A DNA stretch of 9,020 nucleotides, from NCBI GenBank assembly GCA_001821795.1, contig MHOB01000050.1, positions 614 through 9,633 of the forward strand, in the 5' to 3' direction. This document shows, in pieces, positions 1 to 6,575 of this stretch. Origin of the DNA: Candidatus Ryanbacteria bacterium RIFCSPLOWO2_12_FULL_47_9c. GTDB lineage: Bacteria > Patescibacteriota > Minisyncoccia > Ryanbacterales > GWA2-47-10b. Positions within the stretch are counted from its first letter, which is position 1. The number at the start of each line of letters is the position of its first letter. A model generated the notes under the pieces. It was not told where the DNA came from. It saw nothing but the letters and a program-made list of their open reading frames with translations, and did not search any database. The translations under genes and the position numbers were made by a program.

Positions 1-2571
1 TTTTTGAATGTCATCAAAATGGAGTCCCGTAGTCGGTTCATCTAAAATATAAAATGTCCTGCCGGTTGACCTCCGCGCAAGTTCGGTTGCAAGCTTCACG
101 CGCTGCGCTTCACCTCCCGAAAGCGTCGTTGCGGGTTGCCCAAGTTTCATATATCCAAGCCCAACTTTCACAAGCGTCTCCGCTCTTTCAGATATAACCG
201 GAATATCCTTAAAGAACGTGAGCGCTTCCTCCGCAGGCATATCGAGAATCTCGGAGATATTTTTATTCTGATACTCAATCTCCAACGCCTCTTTGTTATA
301 ACGTTTTCCGCCGCACTCCTCGCACTCCTGATAAAGATCCGGCAAAAAATACATTTCGATTTTTTTAACGCCCTGTCCTTCACACTCTTCGCATCTGCCT
401 CCTTTGACATTAAAACTAAAACGGCCCGGCCCGTAGCCGCGCGCGCGCGCTTCGCGCGTACGCGCAAAAAGTTCCCGAATCGGTCCAAACATACCAGTAT
501 AGGTAGCCGGATTTGACCGAGGCGTGCGTCCAATGGGCGATTGGTCAACATCCACAACTTTGTCTATTTTTTCCAGACCCTTAATAGATGAGTAGGAACC
601 GGGCGTTGTGCGCGCATTGTAAAAATGTGCGAGAAGAATCTGCACAAGCGTGTCATTAATAAGCGTGGACTTGCCGGAACCCGAAACGCCCGAAACACAT
701 ATAAATCTCCCGAGCGGAACGGTAAGTGTTATATTTTTTAAGTTATGTTCTCTCGCGCCCGAGAGCACAAGGAACTCTTTTGGGGATAATTTTTTCCGTT
801 CCCGATTATCAATGACAACATTTCGTTTTCCCGACAGATACTCTCCCGTGAGCGTGTTTGTTTTAAGAAGTTTTGTATAGAGCCCCTCGAATATTACCTT
901 GCCGCCATGCTTTCCCGCCCCTTTTCCTAAATCCACAATCCAGTCCGCCGCTTCCATGGTTTCGCGGTCATGCTCGACAATCAAAACAGTATTTCCAAGA
1001 TCACGGAGATGCCGGATAGTTTTCAGCAACATTGCGTGGTCGCGCGCGTGAAGCCCAATGGACGGTTCATCAAGAACATAAATAATACCAGTGAGATGCG
1101 AACCGATCTGTGTTGCAAGCCGTACGCGCTGCGCTTCCCCACCCGCGAGAGTTGTCGAAGTACGGGAAAGCATCATATATTCAAGCCCAACATTTATAAG
1201 AAACTCGAGGCGCCGCATGATCTCTTTCAAAACCAAGTGGATTTCCTTGGGTGCGCTTTTCAAAAAATTCTGAAAGAAGAAAAGTTCATCGCGAATTGAA
1301 GCGTCTGATATCTCCGCAATGCTTTTTCCGCCGACAGTCACCGCGAGCGACTCCAGTTTGAGCCGTTTTCCCCCGCACGCTGCGCAAGTTTTTACTATCA
1401 TATATTTCTCAATCTCACCACGAGTCCATTCCGAATCGGTTTCTCTCCACCGACGCTTGAGGTTCGGCACCACACCTTCAAACCGTTCGCCGTCGCCATA
1501 GAGCAAAAAATCGATAATTTTTTTAGGAAGCTGTCCAACTGGTTTATCAAGCGGAAATGAGTGGCGGGATGCAAGATCCTCCAACATCCACCAATACCAC
1601 GATTGCCGTCCCACTTTATGCGAGGCGCGCGCCCACGGCTGAAGCGCCCCCTCAAGAAGCGAGAGCCTTGGATTCGGAATCACAAGCTTTGAATCAACTT
1701 CCAATGTCGTACCAAGTCCCGTGCACGCAGGGCATGCGCCATAAGGGCTATTGAAAGAAAAAGATCGCGGTTCGAGGTCATTGAGAGAAATTCCGCATGA
1801 CGCGCACGCGAGATGTTCAGAAAACAAAATGTCCTGGAACGTATCGTTGACAATGAGAAAACCACTACCAACCTTGATTGCGGTTTCCGTGGAATCCCGA
1901 AGGCGCGCTTTATCAAGATCAGTATCAATAACAAGCCGGTCAACGACGGCCTCTACATTATGTTTCTTTTTTGGATCCAGAAATGCATCGCGCGCTTCTT
2001 CGATGCGCATTATCTCTCCGTCAAGACGCACGCGCAAAAAACCGCCACGCTCTATTTCGGCAAGCACTGATTTGTGTTCGCCTTTTTTGCTTCGAATAAT
2101 CGGAGCAAGGAGAAGCACGTGCGTCCCGGGCGCAAGTGCAGAAACTCTCTTTACAATTTCATCAACGGTTTGGCGTTTTACCAGTTTTGAACACGCGGGG
2201 CAATGCGGCACGCCAACGCGTGCATACAGAAGCCGCACATAATCATATATCTCGGTGATCGTACCTACGGTGCTCCGAGGATTCTTCGAAATACTTTTTT
2301 GATCAATTGCAATCGCAGGAGAAAGCCCTTCGATCGATTCAACATCCGGTTTTTCCTTCACGCCAAGAAACTGACGCGCGTAACTCGAAAGCGACTCCAC
2401 AAACCGCCGTTCGGCTTCCGCATAGATCGTATCGAACGCAAGAGACGATTTCCCCGACCCAGAAAGACCGGTAATTACCACGAGAGAATTTTTGGGAATA
2501 TCAATATTAATGTTCTTAAGATTGTGAACTCGCGCTCCGCGAATTTTGATGTGCGAATCGCTTTTTTTCAT
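1..2571 (-). CDS. uvrA: UvrABC excinuclease subunit A (UvrA), 3' end cut by window edge
   Basis: UvrA is the DNA-damage-sensing ATPase of nucleotide excision repair; it loads UvrB at lesions in the cytoplasm. I translated the minus strand by hand: 857 codons are open from ATG 2571 to base 1 without a stop. The two ABC modules are visible in order. Walker A1 GLSGSGKS is at residues 35-42, zinc cysteines are C256/C259/C280/C283, signature LAGGEAQR is at 475-482, and Walker B1 VLDEP is at 499-503. Walker A2 GVSGSGKS is at 628-635, zinc cysteines are C727/C730/C750/C753, signature LSGGEAQR is at 817-824, and ILDEPTTGLH is at 842-851. The family is usually about 940 aa, so roughly 80-100 C-terminal residues lie outside. 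The start gives the typical opening (IKIRGARVHNLKNI). The frame stays open upstream to a TGA near 2660, but ATG 2571 fits the family and the promoter at 2584-2612. No Shine-Dalgarno is visible. Identity is certain. Confidence 0.97.
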   Translation of the reverse strand, partial: MKKSDSHIKIRGARVHNLKNINIDIPKNSLVVITGLSGSGKSSLAFDTIYAEAERRFVESLSSYARQFLGVKEKPDVESIEGLSPAIAIDQKSISKNPRSTVGTITEIYDYVRLLYARVGVPHCPACSKLVKRQTVDEIVKRVSALAPGTHVLLLAPIIRSKKGEHKSVLAEIERGGFLRVRLDGEIMRIEEARDAFLDPKKKHNVEAVVDRLVIDTDLDKARLRDSTETAIKVGSGFLIVNDTFQDILFSEHLACASCGISLNDLEPRSFSFNSPYGACPACTGLGTTLEVDSKLVIPNPRLSLLEGALQPWARASHKVGRQSWYWWMLEDLASRHSFPLDKPVGQLPKKIIDFLLYGDGERFEGVVPNLKRRWRETDSEWTRGEIEKYMIVKTCAACGGKRLKLESLAVTVGGKSIAEISDASIRDELFFFQNFLKSAPKEIHLVLKEIMRRLEFLINVGLEYMMLSRTSTTLAGGEAQRVRLATQIGSHLTGIIYVLDEPSIGLHARDHAMLLKTIRHLRDLGNTVLIVEHDRETMEAADWIVDLGKGAGKHGGKVIFEGLYTKLLKTNTLTGEYLSGKRNVVIDNRERKKLSPKEFLVLSGAREHNLKNITLTVPLGRFICVSGVSGSGKSTLINDTLVQILLAHFYNARTTPGSYSSIKGLEKIDKVVDVDQSPIGRTPRSNPATYTGMFGPIRELFARTREARARGYGPGRFSFNVKGGRCEECEGQGVKKIEMYFLPDLYQECEECGGKRYNKEALEIEYQNKNISEILDMPAEEALTFFKDIPVISERAETLVKVGLGYMKLGQPATTLSGGEAQRVKLATELARRSTGRTFYILDEPTTGLHFDDIQK

Positions 2572-2583
2572 ATGTGAAGAAAC

Positions 2584-2612
2584 ATCATATCGCAATTTTT
2601 CCGAAAATTCAA
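2584..2612 (-). promoter_or_regulatory. Candidate uvrA promoter
   Basis: On the minus strand, TTGAAT (2612-2607), a 17-nt spacer and TATGAT (2589-2584) match the sigma-70 consensus at 4/6 and 5/6. The -10 ends 12 nt before the uvrA ATG, so transcription would start about 5 nt before the start codon. This fits the missing Shine-Dalgarno. It lies just downstream of the terminator of the preceding gene, so uvrA would need its own promoter. No LexA-like operator was recognised. Confidence 0.55.
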
Positions 2613-2623
2613 GAGCAAGATAT

Positions 2624-2653
2624 AAACAAAAAAGCGAGGGCTTTCCCCCGCTT
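2624..2653 (-). terminator. Intrinsic terminator after the small minus-strand gene
   Basis: Bases 2632-2640 and 2645-2653 form a 9-bp stem with a 4-nt loop. On the minus-strand RNA the one imperfect pair (2648 with 2637) is a G-U wobble, whereas on the plus strand it is an A-C mismatch. The stem is followed on the minus strand by six U then GUUU (2633-2624). Both facts assign it to minus-strand transcription. The stem begins inside the TGA of the 2653-2928 gene, and it insulates uvrA from that gene. Confidence 0.85.
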
Positions 2654-2928
2654 CACGTGTCGTTACTAAGAGGCAGATCTGGCCTCCTCCATGCCCGTCC
2701 CGCTTCGAACGCCTCATGCACAACCTGGTAGAAATCGGCGCTTAGACCGTCAGCACCTACGGCATCCGCGAAGCTGAAGAGCGCGCTAACGAAGCGCGAG
2801 GAATCTTCCGAGAAAGTGTGCACAGAGCACCACGAGCTGTCCTCGCACCGCTGAAGCTCGCCCACGTCATTGGTGAGCGTGATACTACCCGCCGAGTTCT
2901 GCGCAAGGCACCACCGCTTGTAACCCAC
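2653..2928 (-). CDS. Unrecognised 91-aa protein
   Basis: I do not recognise this protein. GTG 2928-2926 is chosen as start because AAAGGAG (2942-2936) sits 7 nt upstream, ideal spacing. The frame extends upstream to an ATG at 2994, but that would put the Shine-Dalgarno inside the gene. The protein has four cysteines and five tryptophans, no membrane segment and no signal peptide. Its C-terminal half (residues about 44-80) looks like one or two amphipathic helices, followed by a short R/P-rich tail. Codons strongly favour G or C at the third position (GAG, TTC, CAG, GTG), unlike the mixed usage of uvrA and uvrC. The stop overlaps a strong terminator and a possible promoter lies upstream, so it looks like a single-gene transcription unit. 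That it is a real gene is likely; its role is unknown. It could be an acquired or strongly expressed gene. Confidence 0.6.
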   Translation of the reverse strand: MGYKRWCLAQNSAGSITLTNDVGELQRCEDSSWCSVHTFSEDSSRFVSALFSFADAVGADGLSADFYQVVHEAFEAGRAWRRPDLPLSNDT

Positions 2929-2935
2929 GGCATTA

Positions 2936-2942
2936 CTCCTTT
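2936..2942 (-). promoter_or_regulatory. Shine-Dalgarno AAAGGAG that decides the GTG start
   Basis: AAAGGAG reads 2942 to 2936 on the minus strand, 7 nt before GTG 2928. An out-of-frame ATG lies only 2 nt from it, too close for normal initiation. It is the only clear Shine-Dalgarno I found before a gene in this window. Confidence 0.6.
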
Positions 2943-2975
2943 CGTCAAAGGCAACGAAGAATATTTTCAGATATA

Positions 2976-3004
2976 TAAATATCACGAATGGCAAAAGAAG
3001 TCAA
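2976..3004 (-). promoter_or_regulatory. Possible promoter of the 91-aa gene
   Basis: TTGACT (3004-2999) is a good -35 box. Seventeen nt later comes a poor -10 (TATTTA, 2981-2976) inside an AT-rich run that also offers TATATA at a wider spacing. Transcription would start near 2970, leaving a leader of about 40 nt that carries the Shine-Dalgarno. Confidence 0.35.
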
Positions 3005-3017
3005 ACTAAGTTAAAAT
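2989..3017 (+). promoter_or_regulatory. Possible uvrC promoter (mainly a -10 box)
   Basis: TAAAAT at 3012-3017 matches the -10 consensus at 5/6. The -35 position (TGGCAA, 2989-2994) matches only 3/6. The -10 ends 11 nt before the uvrC ATG, so the transcript would have a leader of about 5 nt. It overlaps the possible divergent promoter of the 91-aa gene, so the two could interfere. Confidence 0.35.
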
Positions 3018-3028
3018 GTCTCAACCGT

Positions 3029-4339
3029 ATGGACATCAAGAAAAAAATTACGAATGCCCCGCAGACACCAGGCGTGTACTACTTTAAAGACAGACACAAG
3101 CGTGTTATCTACGTAGGCAAAGCGGCAAATCTGCGCGCACGTTTGCGCTCGTATGCACAGCCGGGCTGGAAAGAAGATATGCTGCGCGAAGCATCATCTA
3201 TCACTTGGGAAGAGCTCTCATCCGATATCGAGGCACTCATACGCGAGTCGGAACTCATAAAAAAGCTAAAGCCGCATCACAATATTCTCATGCGCGATGA
3301 TAAAAATTATTTTTTCGTTGCATTCACTGGCGACGAATTTCCGCGCATATATCTTACACACCAACCAAATAAGGACGTCGGACGTCCTCTTGGACGTCCG
3401 ACGTCCAAATATATCGGCACATTCACCGACGGCAACGCACTCAAACAAGTTCTGCGTCTTTTGCGCCGTACTTTCCCCTATTGTACGTGTTCCGCGCGCA
3501 CGCGACACAAACGCCAGTGCGTGAACGCGGAGCTTGGCAAATGCCTCGGCTTTTGTTGCGTTGATGTCGCGGCGCGTGCGTGCGACCTGCCCGACCATAC
3601 GGTCGTTCGGGCGGGCCGCGCGCGCTACCGCGCAAACATCACAGCAATCAAAAAAGTGCTCACCGGCAAATCGCGCGCGCTGGAACATTCACTTGCGCGC
3701 GCGATGGAACGCGCGGCGCGTGCACGGCGCTACGAACAAGCTAAAATAGTGCGCGACCAAATCGCATCTTTAAAGCGGATCTTCGAGCATCACAAATATC
3801 TCCAGCAAGATATCCAAGCCGAGCGCGAAAAAGGATTAGTGGTTTTACAAAATCTTTTACGCCTTGCGCGCCCACCACAGAGAATTGAATGCTATGATAT
3901 TTCGCACCATCAGGGAGATACATCAGTTGCTTCAATGGCAGTTTTTGAAAACGGCATACCCGCAAAAAATGAATACCGGAAATTTATCATCCGCAAAGTC
4001 AAAGGCATCAACGATCCAGCAATGCTCACCGAAGTACTCGCGCGCCGATTGACACACCAAGAGTGGCAAGCGCCAGATTTGATTCTTGTGGATGGCGGAA
4101 AAGCACAACTCAATGCCGCGCTGCGTGTTTTAAAGACGTCTCGCGTTCAGCGCGGAGTGAGCTTGGCCGCAATCGCAAAACGCGAAGAAGAACTCTATCT
4201 CGTCGGCAAAAAAGATCCACTCAAACTTAGAGAACTTCCACCGCCAGTCCTCCATCTCATCACAGCACTCCGTAATGAAGCCCACCGATTCGCAGTTTCT
4301 TTTCACCGTGCGCGACGAAAGAAAACGTTGTTGCTCTAA
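3029..4339 (+). CDS. uvrC: UvrABC excinuclease subunit C (UvrC), compact form with palindrome insertions
   Basis: UvrC makes the two incisions flanking a lesion bound by UvrB. Visible in order: a GIY-YIG nuclease (GVY at 15-17, YVGKAANLR at 28-36, likely catalytic E73), then cysteines C154/C164/C172/C176 with the C-x7-C-x3-C spacing of the UvrC iron-sulfur site. A UvrB-binding UVR segment follows at about 233-265 (RRYEQAKIVRDQI), then the RNase H-like nuclease (CYDISH with D290, LVDGGKAQLN with D355, NEAHRF with H419). At 436 aa it is far shorter than the usual ~600. The helix-hairpin-helix end is absent, as is most of the ~100-residue linker between UVR and the nuclease motif. Two palindromic repeats are translated in frame (residues about 116-126 and 186-196). 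ATG 3029 gives the normal opening (TPGVYYF); there is no Shine-Dalgarno. Only 60 nt separate its stop from secG, so the missing C-terminus is not frameshifted nearby. Confidence 0.96.
   Translation: MDIKKKITNAPQTPGVYYFKDRHKRVIYVGKAANLRARLRSYAQPGWKEDMLREASSITWEELSSDIEALIRESELIKKLKPHHNILMRDDKNYFFVAFTGDEFPRIYLTHQPNKDVGRPLGRPTSKYIGTFTDGNALKQVLRLLRRTFPYCTCSARTRHKRQCVNAELGKCLGFCCVDVAARACDLPDHTVVRAGRARYRANITAIKKVLTGKSRALEHSLARAMERAARARRYEQAKIVRDQIASLKRIFEHHKYLQQDIQAEREKGLVVLQNLLRLARPPQRIECYDISHHQGDTSVASMAVFENGIPAKNEYRKFIIRKVKGINDPAMLTEVLARRLTHQEWQAPDLILVDGGKAQLNAALRVLKTSRVQRGVSLAAIAKREEELYLVGKKDPLKLRELPPPVLHLITALRNEAHRFAVSFHRARRKKTLLL
3373..3406 (+). repeat. Double GACGTC palindrome inside uvrC
   Basis: Two 15-nt units, GGACGTCGGACGTCC (3373-3387) and GGACGTCCGACGTCC (3392-3406), are perfect reverse complements of each other separated by TCTT. 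Each unit is itself a palindrome around one central base. They are read in frame as residues 116-126 (D-V-G-R-P-L-G-R-P-T-S), between IYLTHQPN and KYIGTF, where family members normally have only a short turn. Related units lie at 8391-8409 and 8858-8880. This is a member of a dispersed palindromic family. Confidence 0.85.
3586..3615 (+). repeat. GC-rich palindrome inside uvrC
   Basis: CCTGCCCGA (3586-3594) pairs with TCGGGCGGG (3607-3615), 9 bp with one G-U wobble. An alternative perfect inner hairpin is CGACC-ATAC-GGTCG (3592-3605). It encodes residues 186-196 (D-L-P-D-H-T-V-V-R-A-G) between the cysteine cluster and the LTGK motif. From the sequence I recall for E. coli UvrC, that gap is about a dozen residues longer here. 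The outer arms resemble the hairpin at 6610-6631. Confidence 0.55.
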
Positions 4340-4364
4340 TCAATAACCCCCACCAGCTTGCGTC

Positions 4365-4393
4365 TTGCCTCCACAAGCATTCATGCTTATACT
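4365..4393 (+). promoter_or_regulatory. secG promoter, leaderless configuration
   Basis: TTGCCT (4365-4370), a 17-nt spacer and TATACT (4388-4393) match the sigma-70 boxes at 4/6 and 5/6. The -10 ends 6 nt before the secG ATG at 4400, which places the expected transcription start at or within a base or two of the A of the ATG. No Shine-Dalgarno is present, as expected for a leaderless mRNA. It would drive secG and the overlapping solute-binding protein gene. Confidence 0.65.
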
Positions 4394-4399
4394 AAAACA

Positions 4400-4618
4400 A
4401 TGCAGAATTTACTTCCCTTTATTCAAATCGGCCTTTCTATCGTGTTGATCGGAGCAATCCTCATGCAACAGCGCGGCGCAAGTTTAGGCGGCTCATTTGG
4501 AGGCGACTCGGCAAGCTACACATCTCGGCGCGGCATTGAAAAAACTTTTTTCACCGTCACGATTATCGTTGGTGTCCTTTACTTCGCATCAGCAATGGCC
4601 GCACTCCTATTGAGATAA
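4400..4618 (+). CDS. secG: Preprotein translocase subunit SecG
   Basis: SecG is the small accessory subunit of the SecYEG protein-conducting channel in the cytoplasmic membrane. The 72-aa product has two hydrophobic segments (about 4-22 and 50-70). They are joined by the conserved cytosolic loop with LMQQRGASLGGSFGG followed by SYTSRRGIEKTFF, the family hallmark. ATG 4400 is chosen over the upstream in-frame TTG at 4358, because the TTG adds a non-conserved tail and would lie before the promoter's start point. The stop codon shares its last A with the ATG of the solute-binding protein gene, so the two are probably translationally coupled. Length and motifs are normal. Confidence 0.93.
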   Translation: MQNLLPFIQIGLSIVLIGAILMQQRGASLGGSFGGDSASYTSRRGIEKTFFTVTIIVGVLYFASAMAALLLR

Positions 4619-6321
4619 TGGCGCACGTATTGCCAACACGGCAAGAATGGCATGAAATGTTTAACAATCTCTCTCGCCGAGAGAAAATTTTATTTCTTGT
4701 TTTTTTTCTCGGGGCGTGGGTTTCGGGCACTCTTATTTTTATCCGGATCGACACTATCTACTCTACACGGCTTCCGGCTTCTGGCGGAACACTCACAGAA
4801 GGTATAGTGGGAACTCCCCGCTTTATCAATCCGCTCCTTGCAATATCGGATGCGGACCGTGACTTGACGCGAATCATCTACGCGGGGCTTATGCGGCCTG
4901 ATAAGGACGGAAATTTCGTCCCACAACTTGCGGAGCGTTACAAAGTTTCAGATGACGGACTTGAATATATATTTACCTTAAGAGATGACCTGTATTGGCA
5001 CGATGGCGAAAAACTTACTACAGAAGACGTAGCATTCACAATCGAGCTCGCAAAAAATCCTGCTATCCGAAGCTCGAAACTTGCAAATTGGGAGGGAGTG
5101 AATGTAGAGATTTTGAGTGATCGTGAGATTAAATTTACCCTTAACCGCCCCTACGCGCCTTTCCTCGGCAATACGATACTTGGCATCATGCCAAAACACA
5201 AATGGAAAGATATCTCGCCCGAAGCATTTTCTCTTGCTCTTCTGAATACACAGCCAATCGGGTCGGGTCCCTTCAAGGTAGATTCGGTAAGCAAAAACGA
5301 TTCAACGGGTATTATAACATCCTATACGCTCGAACGATTCAATCGCTACCGACCGCAATCGGCATATCTCAATAAGGTTATATTCCGCTTTTATCAAACC
5401 GAGGAAGATCTTGCGCGAGCGCTTACAAACGGCGCCGTTGAAGCTGCGGGCGTCGAGCCCGATGAAATTCCAAAAGGGAGCAAGCTCATTAGAATTCGCT
5501 TGCCGCGTGTTGTGGGAGTTTTTTTCAACCAAGATAAAGCGCCCCTTCTCCACGACATCGAACTCCGAAAAGCACTTTCCCTTGCAACAAATCGTGACCG
5601 TATTGTCCAAGAAGTGGAACACGGGTACGCAACACCAACATCTCTTCCGATTCCTCCTGGCACATTTGCGCACGCATCTACCCTTGAGGAACTTTCATAT
5701 GATCCCAGCGCCGCACGCGCCTTACTGGAGGGGGCCGGATACGAAGACCCAGACAATGATGGTCTCTTTGAAAAAGTATCAAAAAAAGAACGCACAAAAG
5801 TTGAGTTCACTTTAGCAACACTGCAAACCCCCGAGCTGACTCGCGTCGCTGAATTGCTGGCAGAAATGTGGCGCTCCGCCGGTGTTGATATAAAAATCGC
5901 GAGATACGAACCGGGAGATTTTGAACAATCAGTCATCCGCCCACGCGACTACGACATGCTACTTTTCGGACAGAATATGGGATATGACAATAATCCATAT
6001 GGATTCTGGCACGCGCGCCAGATCAAACATCCGGGTTCAAATATTGCGTTATATGCAAATACAAAGGTAGACGGTTATCTCGAAAACGCACAAACGACAA
6101 CAAGTGTCGAAAAACGTGAAGAACTTTACAAGTTTTTTCAACAAGAGATTACGAGAGACAAACCAGCGGTTTTCCTATACAGTCCAAGCTATGTCTATGT
6201 AGTGCCCGAAAAACTTATGGGAATCGACTTTTCAGTTATCTCTTTTCCACAAGAACGATTCAGCAACATCGAATCATGGTCTACCAATACAAAAAGCGTA
6301 TGGAATATTTTCGTGAGATAG
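4618..6321 (+). CDS. Extracellular solute-binding protein, family 5 (peptide-type), membrane-anchored
   Basis: This 567-aa protein belongs to the SBP_bac_5 family (OppA/DppA-like), which captures peptides or other solutes outside the cell for ABC importers. After a short basic N-terminus (LSRREK) there is one hydrophobic helix at about 24-44. No lipobox cysteine follows, so it should be held by an uncleaved helix with the binding domain outside. Family features include the opening EGIVGTPRFINPLL (about 61-74), YAGLMRPDKDG, DGLEYIFTLRDDLYWHDGE, and PDNDGLFEK, the common loop before the last domain. Only the start overlapping the secG stop is plausible; no Shine-Dalgarno is needed if coupled. 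No permease or ATPase gene is adjacent, so the substrate and the transporter partner cannot be named. Family assignment is firm, substrate unknown. Confidence 0.9.
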   Translation: MAHVLPTRQEWHEMFNNLSRREKILFLVFFLGAWVSGTLIFIRIDTIYSTRLPASGGTLTEGIVGTPRFINPLLAISDADRDLTRIIYAGLMRPDKDGNFVPQLAERYKVSDDGLEYIFTLRDDLYWHDGEKLTTEDVAFTIELAKNPAIRSSKLANWEGVNVEILSDREIKFTLNRPYAPFLGNTILGIMPKHKWKDISPEAFSLALLNTQPIGSGPFKVDSVSKNDSTGIITSYTLERFNRYRPQSAYLNKVIFRFYQTEEDLARALTNGAVEAAGVEPDEIPKGSKLIRIRLPRVVGVFFNQDKAPLLHDIELRKALSLATNRDRIVQEVEHGYATPTSLPIPPGTFAHASTLEELSYDPSAARALLEGAGYEDPDNDGLFEKVSKKERTKVEFTLATLQTPELTRVAELLAEMWRSAGVDIKIARYEPGDFEQSVIRPRDYDMLLFGQNMGYDNNPYGFWHARQIKHPGSNIALYANTKVDGYLENAQTTTSVEKREELYKFFQQEITRDKPAVFLYSPSYVYVVPEKLMGIDFSVISFPQERFSNIESWSTNTKSVWNIFVR

Positions 6322-6327
6322 GGCGGC

Positions 6328-6356
6328 TTGACAAAAAAAATACAACAGTGTAATAT
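6328..6356 (+). promoter_or_regulatory. Promoter for tRNA-Leu and RNase J
   Basis: A perfect -35 TTGACA (6328-6333), a 17-nt spacer and TAATAT (6351-6356, 4/6) lie just after the solute-binding protein stop. Transcription would start near 6363, about 130 nt before the tRNA. No terminator is seen between it and RNase J, so tRNA and mRNA are probably made as one transcript. Confidence 0.65.
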
Positions 6357-6362
6357 ACCTTT

Positions 6363-6491
6363 ACCATCGTAAAAAACTATAGCCATTACTACAATAACCA
6401 ATCGCCGAAACGGCTTCGTTGCGGCACGATAAATTTTATACAAACAAATTCGTCCACCTTAATGGGCGCGCGAATTTAATAATTGGACACC
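6363..6491 (+). other. Structured leader between promoter and tRNA
   Basis: No gene is seen here. It holds a small hairpin GCCG-AAA-CGGC (6404-6414) and a longer one, AAATTCG (6446-6452) with CGAATTT (6471-6477), a 7-bp stem whose loop also has CCA/TGG complementarity. No T-box or other known riboswitch was recognised. It would be removed by RNase P when the tRNA is processed. Confidence 0.35.
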
Positions 6492-6575
6492 GCCGAGGTG
6501 GTGAAATTGGCAGACACGCTAGCTTCAGGAGCTAGTTCCCGCAAGGGAGTGAGGGTTCAAATCCCTCCCTCGGCA
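6492..6575 (+). tRNA. tRNA-Leu (anticodon CAG)
   Basis: The 84-nt molecule folds as a class II tRNA. The acceptor stem is GCCGAGG (6492-6498) with CCTCGGC (6568-6574) and discriminator A6575. The anticodon stem CTAGC/GCTAG encloses the loop TTCAGGA with anticodon CAG at 6526-6528, reading CUG leucine codons. A long variable arm (TTCCC-GCAA-GGGAGT) and a T arm GAGGG-TTCAAAT-CCCTC follow. The 3' CCA is not encoded: the next bases are CCT, directly followed by an ATG in frame with RNase J. CCA must be added by tRNA nucleotidyltransferase. Confidence 0.96.

Noticed and set aside
421..475. GCGCGC-rich tract in uvrA as a repeat or Z-DNA element
   Set aside because: It encodes conserved UvrA sequence (Ala/Arg codons), and similar CGCG-rich runs occur across uvrC as general codon preference.
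168..557. Minus-strand 129-aa frame and overlapping plus-strand frames in uvrA
   Set aside because: The true uvrA frame is open throughout and carries all motifs; these are other-frame shadows.
4134..4141. AGACGTCT in uvrC as another family copy
   Set aside because: Only one half-unit of 8 bp; too short to separate from chance.
4358..4399. TTG 4358 as secG start
   Set aside because: The added residues are not SecG-like and the region contains the -35 and -10 boxes; ATG 4400 gives a normal SecG.
5394..5936. 180-aa minus-strand frame inside the solute-binding protein gene
   Set aside because: It is a shadow of a firmly identified gene; its composition is Ser/Arg-rich and it has no recognisable motif or start signal.
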